From Anopheles merus (lineage: Eukaryota; Arthropoda; Insecta; Diptera; Culicidae), in assembly GCF_017562075.2 (NCBI RefSeq), contig NC_054084.1:1034001-1098000 (forward strand): a stretch of 64,000 nt of DNA, in the 5' to 3' direction. Shown in pieces: positions 1-11,540 of this stretch (its first letter is position 1; each line of letters starts with the position of its first letter). Under the pieces are notes generated by a model that had not been told where the DNA came from, did not search any database, and saw only the letters and a program-made list of their open reading frames with translations. Made by a program: the position numbers and the translations under genes.

Positions 1-3000
1 AAGTTGATTGCCCCAGGTAATGCGTGAGCCCGTGTTGCAGGCTTCACGGCTTCAACGAACGTTATGGTGATTGAAGTGCATAAGGTCCTGTTTTGATTGA
101 GTAACAAATGTATGTATTCACAAGCTTGACTCAATTAACTGTCACGTGTAAAGCCATTGTGGTGTGTTTAATATGAAATGACATTTGGAGGGGTTTTCCT
201 TCTTTCGACCAGTATTCAGGACACGATTAACGGCAACAGCAGTATAGTATGGTGGTTTATTTATTTATCGAACTGTTTTTATATCTGTTGTAGAATAGGA
301 AACACTCCATTTCATACTCTCGTAGGTAATCGAAGCTAACGAAGCTAACTTCCCAACGCAAATCACATAATTAGCTGTGGGAGTGAAACAGTGAGCCTAA
401 AACTCAGTGCCCATTATCGTTTGCCAAATGGAAAAGAATTCTCACCTCACATCGAACCCGTCTTCTAGCGCAATCGCTTTCGTACGCGACGTGGAAAGCA
501 TGGCCAAGGTCACATTTAATGATGGAAAAGAAACAGCAAAGTTTATGGACCAAGTCGAAGCTTTAAGCTCATTTATGTACCACACACCGACAGCTTCAAG
601 AAGGAATTATAGATTATTTTGCGCATATTTACATCACCGTCATAATATTGTTTTCAACCTGCCACATCTTAGAAGTGAGTTCTGCATCGTAAAAGAATCT
701 CACTCAAATTATTATCACCATACAACATCTAGAGCACACTTGGGATCTTTCCGTACGCTTGTTCTCCTTTCATAGCCTTGGTCGTGTGAACTCACTGAAG
801 GCCTTTTCATGCAACCATTTCCCAAAACTCAACCTCAAACCACTCGTGTGACGATCGCTGTCTTTTCCATTACCGAACCATCCCACAGACTACCTGTTTT
901 TCCAGGGCCTCCCAGTGGGATCGAGGTTTCGACAGCGGAAAGGCATGACATCGAGCCCGGGTGAGTTAATTTCGGGAGCAGGAATTGATTTTACGCCACA
1001 GGGACCTAAATTAGCATAATAGGAAAATGGGAAAAGTTCACTCTTCACGCGCGCGCCAAGTGAGGGCATGGCTTTGGGGCTGCCAAGCGATGGTAGTAGC
1101 AGCAGCAACAAAAAAGGGAAACGAATGAAAGCATTTGGAAGCGAAACGGCCGTAACCCGGCAGGAGAGCGACATAATAGGAGACAAAAAGGCGCAGCAGT
1201 CTATTTTAGAAACACAAAACCCTCGAGAGCTCGCCCGGTAGGAGAGATGGGTCCGCAAAAGAGGGTTGCTTTATTTTTTGCCGCCTCTGTGGTGATGAGA
1301 AAATTGCCCACGGCCAGGTGGTGCTTTGATTGTGTTGTTTTCCTCCCCGCCCAACTCCAGCGACATCCTTGTCACGCGCCACGCAGTACTCTCGAGTAAG
1401 CTTTAACGAAATGTGGCCAGAAATTTACCACCCTGGCGGAAAGAAATCCCTTTCGCCTGCCGGTCCCGGTTGGTGGGTGGAAAATGGTGTCATTTCGTTG
1501 AGGGAAAAATAATCGTTTATTCAGGTAGCGGTAGCGGAACTACTACGGCGCAGTGGAGGGTTTGCTGGTATATTGCATTGGCGCGAGACGTGCGCCTTAC
1601 CTTGGCGCAATGGGACAAGTCTACTCAGATGGTCGGTAAAACGGAAATTAATGTTCACCCTACGAACGATTGCGCCCGACTAATATAATGCACTTTTTTT
1701 TGTGCGCAATTTGCTTCCTCGACTGCTGAATGCTTCTTTCCCAGTCTATCGCGACATGCGATTGCAGCTGAAGTTCAGCAAAGCAAAAAGGCAAACCGAG
1801 AAACCTTTAATTCTTGCTCAAACTGGGTGAACTTGGTAAACTGCCTTTCTTACTTTCTCACTCACCCAGAGCAACCCCAAACGCGTCGTTGCGACCCACA
1901 CAGCTATCGTAATCTGGAATTAATTTGCCAGAAATTACACAACATTAATCATAAGCATCACGCAAAAGTGCGCCACCGATAGTAAGGGCACTCTGCAACA
2001 TTCTTCCGCGGGCGGGAGCGCTTTTCACTTGTTCTGGTTGTTGCCAGTGCAAACGGGCGTCCCTTTTAGTATCGCGGGCCTTGATTATTGCCTTGCGGTA
2101 GGGCTTGAGTGTTTCCTTGTACGCTTCACTTGAACAGTGAGGCCCTTCACCGAGCTGCTGCCCGCTTCATGCGGTGGGAGTGTACATTTTGTTCCAACAA
2201 TCAACGCTAATAGCAGACGACGACGATGACGTGTGAGTTTATGACCGGCCGAGAATGTGACTTTTCTTCCGCACTATCCGAACAGGAGCGGGAGGGTTCT
2301 TTCTCAAGAGTGAGAAAGGTTGGCTGTTGGAGTGAATGAGGTCAGAAAGTCTGCTGCATGCTTTATTAAATAGAAATGTCCCCAGCTTACATGGAAACTC
2401 TATACAGCTGCCCTACTGTTGCGAAATAAGCCAAGAAAAACTAAGGATTTCGCTAACAGAATTTAACAACTCTCACAAGTTTAAGCAATATCTGAAATAT
2501 ATTAAACCATTTTTAATCTTGTTGCTTGTTTCAAGCGATTGTTTAGTGCTTCCATGAAATATTATGTATATAACATAGCGAACAACCGCTCTGTGGTTTG
2601 CTGACCAATTACATTCCAATTGTATTATCACGTTCAATTGATGCCACACAGAAATCCAACCGCTCCGTCCGCCCCTGCTCGTGCTTGGCTGCTTCCCTGC
2701 AAAACAAAAAATCCTTCTGGTGCAAGTAATTAAAATTAATTACATCTCTCTCACAATGAACAACCTGCTCGCTCACATGCAAATCCACAGCAGCACACAT
2801 TGGCGCGTAAATTCAATGATCATCTCTGTAGCCAACGGGTGCATGCTATGGCCACGGGAACAATAGAGGAAATTAAAACCAGCCACCAATATCGCTTATT
2901 TTATTGTTATATCGACAGCATGATTGGTTATGAAACGTATACCCAGTAAGCTGGGGGAAGGGTATCATTTTTTTAAAACAAAAAAGCCTACATTCAGGCG

Positions 3001-3352
3001 GAACATTCCATACCCTTATGCATGGGAAATTATGCACTTCAGCACCTCCTCATTTTTTGGGGCAATTCACACATGCAGGAACACAATGAAAAACAAAAAA
3101 AAAGCACCACACCCTACAAACATCATCAAGCCCTGATAATGCATTTTAATCGCTTAATAGTGTGCGCTGGCTTGAGCATACGCGGGTTGATAGAGATTGG
3201 TATGAAAAATGGCCCACTTCAAACTATTCCACGCGCGTGCAGCAACGCATTGCGCAGTGTCTGGCCGAAGGGGAAGGAGCAGCTGGGACGATGGCACGTG
3301 CTATAAACTCAAAATATGAGGAAAAAAATGTATGGAAAAGTAGGTACAAACA
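1..3352. other. Gene-poor stretch, left edge
   Basis: No recognisable gene was seen on either strand. Contents include two tandem 9-bp copies of CGAAGCTAA at 331-348 and one open frame at 428-775, listed separately. Short A-rich and T-rich runs are scattered throughout. Base composition is mixed and unremarkable. It reads as intergenic or intronic insect DNA; an undetected small exon cannot be excluded. Confidence 0.55.
428..775 (+). CDS. Unassigned 115-codon open frame ending near a GTGAGT donor
   Basis: An ATG at 428 opens a frame of 115 codons. The first 80 or so residues are mixed and charged (for example VESMAKVTFNDGKETAKF) rather than low-complexity. A TCAGTG initiator-like motif has its A at 406. 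A consensus donor GTGAGT lies inside the frame at 675-680, so the frame could be a first exon ending at 674. I recognise no domain. The length is within what chance gives, so this is a weak call. A partner exon to the right was not identified. Confidence 0.12.
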   Translation: MEKNSHLTSNPSSSAIAFVRDVESMAKVTFNDGKETAKFMDQVEALSSFMYHTPTASRRNYRLFCAYLHHRHNIVFNLPHLRSEFCIVKESHSNYYHHTTSRAHLGSFRTLVLLS

Positions 3353-3976
3353 ATGAACGCTTTACGGTCGACTGACATCGCACCAAACAGGGCAGTGCAG
3401 TGTGCAATTGCGGACAACATAATTCCGCCTAGCACTCCCCAGCACAAACCCAGGGCAAGGTCGATGAAATTTCACGCTTCTCACACCCCCCCACCACTCA
3501 TCCTGCATTTTAGCTGCATTCTGCTGGACGCGCTGGATGAAACGATTAAATTGGGACAAAAATGTGAAGCCCAACGAGCCTTTCTGTCCGGGAGGAATAA
3601 AGCACGAACCAGACAGCACGAATCGAAGCTCGATTTAATATTGGTGCAAAAGTGCATCACCACCCACATACTGTGTCGGTTGTTGTTGTTGTTCAACAAA
3701 CAATCAACCTCCCCCCACACAGTGGTTTGCGGACCACTCCCAAACTGCTCGAGTCTTTATCAGGCGAGGAAAGTCTTTAAAGTCGTACGCGAATGCAAAC
3801 GCGCTTGGTTCGATCGATCACCCACGATGAACTGGGTGGTCATGGCAGCTATTAGCCGGGCAGAAATGAACTCCAATCGAAGGGGCTACGGCTGCCACAC
3901 AAAGGTAAGGCGGCTGAGCGATGGGTTCTCTTTATCTGTTCGTGAATGCCATTGTACGATCGCGAAATCCATTTAA
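3353..3976 (+). CDS. Longest open frame in the window (207 codons), unassigned
   Basis: A frame with an ATG start runs 207 codons to a stop. No signal peptide, membrane segment, repeat or family motif was recognised. Codon use does not differ obviously from surrounding DNA. With stop codons at about one in twenty, a run of this length is expected roughly once in six frames over 64 kb, so it may well be chance. It is listed because it is the longest frame present. It is more likely non-coding than a real gene. Confidence 0.1.
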   Translation: MNALRSTDIAPNRAVQCAIADNIIPPSTPQHKPRARSMKFHASHTPPPLILHFSCILLDALDETIKLGQKCEAQRAFLSGRNKARTRQHESKLDLILVQKCITTHILCRLLLLFNKQSTSPHTVVCGPLPNCSSLYQARKVFKVVRECKRAWFDRSPTMNWVVMAAISRAEMNSNRRGYGCHTKVRRLSDGFSLSVRECHCTIAKSI

Positions 3977-5645
3977 TCGACGCAAATTTATTACGAAACG
4001 CAATACTTATCTATGCCATTTTGCATCGTCGTCCACCGTCGACAATGCGCCTCCAACCACAAGGGTGGTCGTGACCCTTGATCTTGGTTGGTTTGTTCGC
4101 TCCCGTAGCATAGCGGGGATTTGCTTTAATCTGGTCCATTTTTTCTCCTCACATTCAAAGCTCCTCTTCGCTCCCACCATGCCTGTTTGGGGAACGAAAT
4201 TGAGCGGATTTATGGCAGAGGAATGGATTACCGTTGGTTCAGGCCGGTATCCGCAACGTTCTTTCGTTTCTAACCGTAGGCATCATTCGCGTTGGACATT
4301 GTTGACGTTTGACGCTGTGATGTTTATGGTGAGCTGAAGGTTATGGGAAAGACCAGACTATTTTTCGTCTACATCACAGTCGGTGGGAAACGTTGAGTGT
4401 TTACGTGTGTGTTAAAGGTTGGAAGAGAGTAAGGATCAAATTCAAAAAATGGCCACGTTTTGGGCAAATTTCATCTTCGGCAATTTGTCTTGCCCGCGTG
4501 TTCTCAGATCCATCGAAAGTATGACCGTTTGTTTAATTGTGAATTAATTGAACTGAATGGACAGTGCAATTTCGGCCTTAAAATGTGAGATTAAGTTGTG
4601 CTCTTCCTTCATTTCACCGTCACAAATGATTACCTTCCAGCACTTAATGCTTAACACGTGTCAAACAAACATCAACAGAACCTCAAACACTGCCAAAACA
4701 CGTGCAACTAAGTGGCCCATCAAGTGAACCGTTCGCACTGAGAAACGCAAACAGCTGTGCGAAAATGTACCGAAATGCTTGCAGATATCCCGGATTACCG
4801 GAAAATGACCTTAATCCACGACCAATGAAATAAATTGCACGAGAAATGATGCCGACGCAGTAAAGTAAAGTAAATACATTGTACTGAACGTCTTACTTCC
4901 CCTAGTTTGACCTAGAAAAACACGACAAGGCGTTTATGAGGCAGATGGTTGCAATAAAACTTCTTTTCTTTTGGAAGAAAGAAGCTTTTAGCTAACGCGA
5001 AACACAAACGTGATCATTTAGGGGATGTTTTGGCTGAATCGTTTTACTTAATCCATCATCTCATTATGATTGTGTAGGGTTTCCTAGAAGATCAATACAT
5101 TTAAATGATTAAAACTTTTCCAAGAACAAACACTCTCTGAAACAACTTTTATCCAAGAACAAAACACTCCACAATTCGATTTAACGCTCGGCAAATGATC
5201 CGACGAAAGGACCCTCGCTAGATACACACCATCCGTCTGCGTTGTCTTGACGAGTGCTTTACACTGCTTGTCCTGCCGCCCACAGGGACGCCAACACCCT
5301 CCAAGAACAAAGCGCGCGTTTCTCCTGTTTCCTGCAAGCAACACGAGGAATGATTTAACGCTTAACGCCTCTTTTGTTCGCGCATTCTAATATCCACCTT
5401 CGACAAACTGGCGAAAGCATCCCGCACAGAACGGGACGATGAATTATGATCCCTTTACACCGGGATCGAATCCATCCTTAGCCGGTGTGTCCCCTCGTGT
5501 TTGCGTGTCCCCTTTTGTTTGTGCGATGAAAAATGACCTCTCCTCGTACCGGCCAGCGGGTGCTCGAAAACACCAGATCGCCCAACCCCGAAATTCCACT
5601 GCGACCAGCGGGGCCTGCCGAGGCTCTTCCAACACACACTTACGA

Positions 5646-5666
5646 ACGCACGCACGCACGCACGCA
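5646..5666. repeat. (ACGC)n microsatellite
   Basis: About five tandem copies of the tetranucleotide ACGC. Simple repeat with no further role visible. Confidence 0.9.
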
Positions 5667-6605
5667 AACACTCTCGATTCTGGTGCGAGGCGCCCACGAT
5701 AACCATTGAGATAAATTTGATTGGTGTTTACACACTTTAATGAGATTCCTAACCTCACGCACCGAGTGTTAGGGCGTGCAAGTCCTGCTTCTTGGGCGCT
5801 CGGCGACTGACGTTCTTCGAGCACCATGACACCGTTTCGAAGGCTCTCGTTTGAAAGCTCCCTTTTCTCGACGACTTTCTGGAGGGGTTGAGCGGGCCCA
5901 CGACAAACGAGGGAAAGATTAATGTGCGTGTGTGTTCGTGGTGATGACTAAACGCTTTTTGGCCAACAAATCCTTGTTTTCGGTTACTTTTCCTGGAAAG
6001 GGAAAGGGGCTGAACATATGGTGCCTACAGTTGTTGGGAAGAGTTTCCAAGGCGGAGGACAAGTTTCCACACACCAAACCAAGGTGATCATATTAATATT
6101 ATTGTCGCACGTGTTGTTCTCCGTTGAGAAGGAGATGTTCCTGACAATTTAAGGCGACCTTAGAACGTAAAGCTTCACTCTTATACATTCTGTATTTAAG
6201 GAAATAATGTTCTAAAATTGATTCACATGCATATTAACGCTTTTTTTGCGAACCAAATACAGACTTTCAATTTGCATCCCTTGCAACAGCTTAACCTCAA
6301 CTACTGTTACACATCTGTTCGACCATGTCGCAAGCCCAAAAGCACTCTGTTCGCATGTGTGTACCTGTAACCAACACAAGGCCATTAACAGCGGTATAAC
6401 AATACTTTTAACTCGACTAACAACAACAATCCCGACCATATGCGTGCAATGTTGCTTTTGGTTGCTTGTTCTAGTGTACCAGCTTGTCGGATCTATTCGC
6501 CCTGCGCTGCCGTACACCCAGCCAGCCAGACCGGACGCCAAAACCAACCGACCGAACGGGCGTGTGTACCAACATAAACGCCAAACAACGGCACCAACTG
6601 CTGTA

Positions 6606-6630
6606 CAACAGCAGCAACAGCAGCAGCAGC
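6606..6630. repeat. (CAG/CAA)n microsatellite
   Basis: A 25-bp CAG/CAA tract. In one plus-strand frame it would read as eight glutamines, a pattern common in insect transcription factors. The surrounding frame shows no domain and starts at a non-ATG codon, so a coding role is not supported. Confidence 0.9.
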
Positions 6631-7489
6631 CCTCTCGACAACAGACTTCAGCATGGTGTGAAGGTGGCGGCTTCTTCGGACTACGCGGTCGGTGGTCTAC
6701 CACGATGATACGAGCCCCGATGTGGCTGTACCGTATGATGGCCGGTGTGTGCGGTTAAGCCTGATGATAGTAATTAATTTCAAGTGTTAAAACAAACATA
6801 ACACATACTCCTACACAGTGTCACACTTTCTGCGCTCCGGTTGTCCGTTGCACGGAACCTGGGCCTTTCGTCGGCGGGGCGTTACAAGCTAATATTGGTT
6901 CTTTCTTTTTCTCTAACCACCAGCATGCCGGGGCAAACCCAACAAGCGTACGCGTAGCGAATGCCATGTAGAAAACAACGAATCCGGCAGGGTGGCGGTG
7001 GTGCTGGCGCTTCTTTCTGGCGGGTCAGTTGACTTCAGCAGACAACGAACGCTTGTGGAACGCAACACATTTCTGCCCCGGTGTCAGTTTTGTTCCTGTT
7101 ACCTTCTTTCCCATTCCCAGGCCTCTTGTTCGGAAAGGTGTAAAATTGTGGCGCAGGTAGACGACCACCTTAAGACAACAATCGGCTCCGAACAATTCTT
7201 CCGACCTCGAGTGGTTCCGTCCGCAAGGCAACGCAACGAACTGGTCTAATGGACTGGCGAGCAGAAGGTGCTGGTGCTGGTTGGTAAATTTTAATGAAGC
7301 GTGACAGCGTGCCGTGAGACTGAAAGCGATCCTTTGCTGCCGCGGAGCGATCCTTCTCCCGGGGAAAGGAATCTCGGCAAACGACGACCACGACGACGAC
7401 GGCAACGAAACGCGCAAGGACCACCGGGCGTATTTATCTTGCTGCCTCGAGTTGTTGCTCTTTCCTTGTTCCGCTCTTTTCTTACCTTT

Positions 7490-7508
7490 GCTGTTGCTGC
7501 TGCTGCTA
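7490..7508. repeat. (CTG)n microsatellite
   Basis: Short CTG/TTG trinucleotide tract, about six units, one of them interrupted. Confidence 0.85.
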
Positions 7509-10376
7509 CTTCTGGCAGAGCAAGGGTATTGGTTGTAACGGCGATGATTACAGCAACGAACGCCTTCGCTAATGGAAGGGCGCGCCAGTCCAAAGGGTCC
7601 CGAGAGTTTCTTCTCACAGGATTCAAAGATGCCGAGCGCTTTTAGAAGATGCCTTCCGATGAGTCATATAATGTTTATCTCATTATCGCATCGGACAGGC
7701 GAAGGGATGAAAGGCCCCGGGGACTATGGTTGGCTGACCAATTAATGCCATAAAACTAGATTCCTCGGAAATGAGGCATTACTTTTAAGCGACGGGCTAC
7801 GCCGGCAAGGTCTTAAAGATGTTGACTTTAAGGCAAGCGTACAGTCTACCCAAATAGCTAGATATTAAATCAATTTGATAGTGGCATTAATTATAAAGGA
7901 ATCTTTTAAAAATAGCATGGCTTGGGAGAACGTCAAACAGGTCTTCGAAAATTACACTGCCTTATCATATTCCCCAGAAAAGCTTATCAGAAAACGTTGT
8001 ACTTCCAATCTTTGAGAAAACAATGGAAAAATCAACAACGCAGAGCGAACGCATCGTGCATCATCAACATTGTTCTACAACCCAACGAGCAACGATCAAC
8101 GCTGATCGATCATTGTAATCGCATTAAGTTATTATTTTCCACTCCCATACCCGGTCCCATACGGAACTGCTGCTGCTGATGATGATCTTCTTCAGAAAGC
8201 AGGCGCATGAAAAACGATTTAAGCCTACCGAGTGCTTGAATATGTTTACCTTTCATTCATGCCGGTGCGTCTCTTTGCCTTGCCGCTCAATCCTTGCCTA
8301 CGCAAATAACGCCTCTGAAAGCACACGCCTCGCCAGATCTTGAAACAAGTAGCTATTCAAAGAAAGAGTCCATTTGAAAGGGATGCTGTCGTTTGAAATC
8401 ACAGCATCCATTCGTACTCCATTGCACTGACTCTTTTGACATTTTTCTTCAAATCATCTTCATCACAAGCCTATCATGATTATTGCAGGCGTCATGTCGT
8501 GAATGCTAAGGAAGGGGTTCCACTCGGACGGCAAGTGTCTCTAAATTATGCTTCATTACATCCATCCCGACGAATGTGCCTGAGCCGAGAAGCGGTGGGA
8601 ATGTTTTGTCCAAGAATTGCCTAGAATCGGAGATGCAACCGAGCATGATGGTAAAAAGGTCGTGGTCCAGGAGACGAGTGACACAATGCACTCAAACCAC
8701 TCGAGATGCCTTTCTTCTGTTTCGCTCTCTATGGAGTCGGTAGCAGCAGAAGCCTGGCATCATTCATTTCGATGATACTTTACAGCGTTGTAAGAGAGAT
8801 GTTCGAGACGATGTATACGGAATGAAGCAAGCCTGAGCCTACTGTGCTGCCCTTCTGGAAGGCAGAGAACTATTGCCCACTCCAACCGAGAATGCTTTCA
8901 GGTGAAAATTTAATTTGTTGTTCGGAGAGAATAAAGCAGAAGCACGTTCTTTCAGAAGGTGGAATTAAATCTAGAAACCTGGCAACAGTGACAATCCGGT
9001 TGCGGCCGGTAGAAGCTTTCAACACCATCACCGCCGAAGCCAAACCAACGGAGATATTTTAAGGTGAGGTCGAGAATCCCACCAGAGAATAAACTCCCCC
9101 CAACAGTGACGCTGATGTAGATATAATAATCCCCGGAAACGGGGTGACGCGGTAGCTTTAGAGCACAAGATTAAGTACTCTTCGCTTGGCGTCAGAATCG
9201 TACTGCGCCTCGGGCCGGTAATGAGGCCAAAACCTTCACCGTTTCGGTCCACGCGTTTTCGGACAGCTCGCGAGAGTGCCTCGTTATCATTGATGATGTC
9301 CTTGTCCGGTGGCCGCCCCGCAAGTGAAGTTTAATTAACGAAATGTAAACGAACAAAGACACCGTGTCCGTCGTCGGAGCCGTGGTCGGGAGTGATATTT
9401 AACAGTCGCAAAGCCAACGCCAACGTCAGCCAAGTGTTTGTGCGGTGGAAGGCGACGCGATGCGGCGCTTCTGTGTGTTTTCGATGCGCTGGAAAGGTAA
9501 ACTGTTTAGACAACTGAATGGCCGATTGTTTGTGTGCGTTTTGTGTGTGTATGTGTTTCTCCATAAGGAACCCTAAGATTAACTCCGCCGCCACTCCAAC
9601 CAATTCAACCCCCTGTTATGCTAACGACACTTTGGTTGTGTCTGATTATTGAAACGCACCCGCGATGATGGACGCGCGGGACAGAGATTTCGAGTGCAAA
9701 CAGTGGCCGTTCGCTCAAGTGACATAAATGTGCCGAAACCGAACGTACTGCGCCATCGGTTGTTGGGCATGAGGGCGATGGTTGTGTGGGAGGTTAGTGC
9801 ACCCGGCACTGACCTAAATACCAGATGCCTCCTTCTCACGCGGGTGTCACGGTTGAGTGAAAAGCAACCCGCCCCGAATGGACGACGAATTTACAGGGTT
9901 CATATTTTATGCATGAATGCCTGGATGTTTCGCAGCACAATGGCTGAATTGTGGATGTGCGAGTTTGTCCTTTGTGACGTCGTTGCAACGCGATGGTAAA
10001 ATGTCCATTAAGCGAAGTTAGGTAACCCTTCTGCAAACTTTGAGATTTGTTAGAGTTTATGGAGAGTTGGTATGCAACTACCGAGACAAATGTAACTGGA
10101 ATCAATCATTATATTTTCAACACTAATGCAGCAGAGAAAATGCACTTTCCGAGCAAACTTCAACCAAAAGTCCTCTGCTTTGCAAGCGTCCAAGAGATTC
10201 ACTCCACGTTCAACACGTTCTACAGAATGATAAAAGTAAAAGTCTCCTTTCGCCGGGCAAATTAACCAACCTGAGCCTCTTAATTGATGATCCCAACATC
10301 AAAGCAATTAAAACGCTTCAGTGTGGAAAAGGACGACATTAGCTCTCGTACAAGCAACTCTGGAACAAATGTCTAT

Positions 10377-10405
10377 AGCAGCAGCATCAGCAGCAGCGGC
10401 AGCAG
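10377..10405. repeat. (AGC)n imperfect microsatellite
   Basis: AGC units with single-base interruptions over 29 bp (AGCAGCAGCATCAGC, then CAGCGGCAGC). Not inside a convincing frame. Confidence 0.85.
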
Positions 10406-11516
10406 GTGACACTGATCAAGTAGCTTGATTTCAAGTCATCCCGGGGTAAGCTGCTGGTTTACACTCTATCTCGCTCACTTCTTTGTTCTACCACCACTAA
10501 CTACAACCTGTTAACAAGTGGGTTGTTGAGCGTGGCAAAGGAAACCGGGACCGAAACCCCTTGGACCCTTCCGGAGCAGTGTCATCTCTTGTTTTCCCTT
10601 GCCTTCCGAACGCGTTGCGGTCGGGCGAGTGTGAGCCGCTGTGTCTAATGGCTCACTTCCGGCGTTACGTTTGTCGGGGGCTTAGTACGGCGGCTGACCA
10701 ATGGTGGCGGTGGTTTCGAGTGTAAGCTGAGTTATTATCATACGATAACAAGATTAGCTTCTTGTCGTGCAGCGTGTCGTTTGACACCCGAGATCATATG
10801 GCAAACGCTCCCTCCGTTCGCGGCAGGATACGGGCTCAGTGTTTGTGTGTGTCTGTGTGGAGAATGAGTCTTTCCGGGAAGTATCCACCCGGAACACCCA
10901 GCCGGATGAACTTAATTAATGCCCGTGGAGGTAGACAAAAAGGTGTGCTGGGTGGAAATTAGGCAAACATTAATGGGAATATATGAGCTGCTTACATGAC
11001 ACGAGTTGCATAAAGATATCAGCATAAATGGTAGCACTTTCATAAATATTGAAACGTGCTTAAAAACCTCAAGATGGTTTAATGCAGCCGGCAGCACTCT
11101 TAATCAATAGTTCCATCACACTACCGAAATCGTCTCGAGCGCCACTAAAATTTCATCCTTCTGTTCTCTCACTGTGCTCCAGTCAACTGGAACGAACAGA
11201 TTCCTTTTTGCACATTTAGGCAAACACTTCAAAGCGATGGGCAAACAACCGAAAAACGGTCTTGCTCTCCATTCGCTCACACAATGGCAACCTGCAGTTT
11301 TGAGGTGTCGTTGGGACGTACTTCAACCATGGATAACAGTATTTAACATGCGCTTCGATCGTGACACCGTAAGCCGTAAGACTCGGGTGTCTGTGTAAGT
11401 GTGTCCTCGATTTCTTCGGCAAAGATTCCAAACAAACCACCCAAATTGGCAACGGATTCGGTTGGCGGGAGGCAATCGTGCGAAAACCCTTTCCCACAGT
11501 GTAAACGAACCATTGC

Positions 11517-11540
11517 TGATGATGATGATGATGACGATGG
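11517..11540. repeat. (GAT)n microsatellite
   Basis: Five or six GAT units followed by GACGAT. It would code for an aspartate run in one frame, but no gene is supported around it. Confidence 0.9.

Noticed and set aside
5444..5827. Minus-strand ATG with a good context and a 127-codon frame
   Set aside because: The frame runs through the ACGC microsatellite, and the only nearby donor (GTTAGG) is weak; no domain.
6212..6758. Overlapping frames of 163 (minus) and 170 (plus) codons
   Set aside because: Both are carried through a CAG/CAA repeat, the plus frame starts at TTG, and no domain is visible on either strand.
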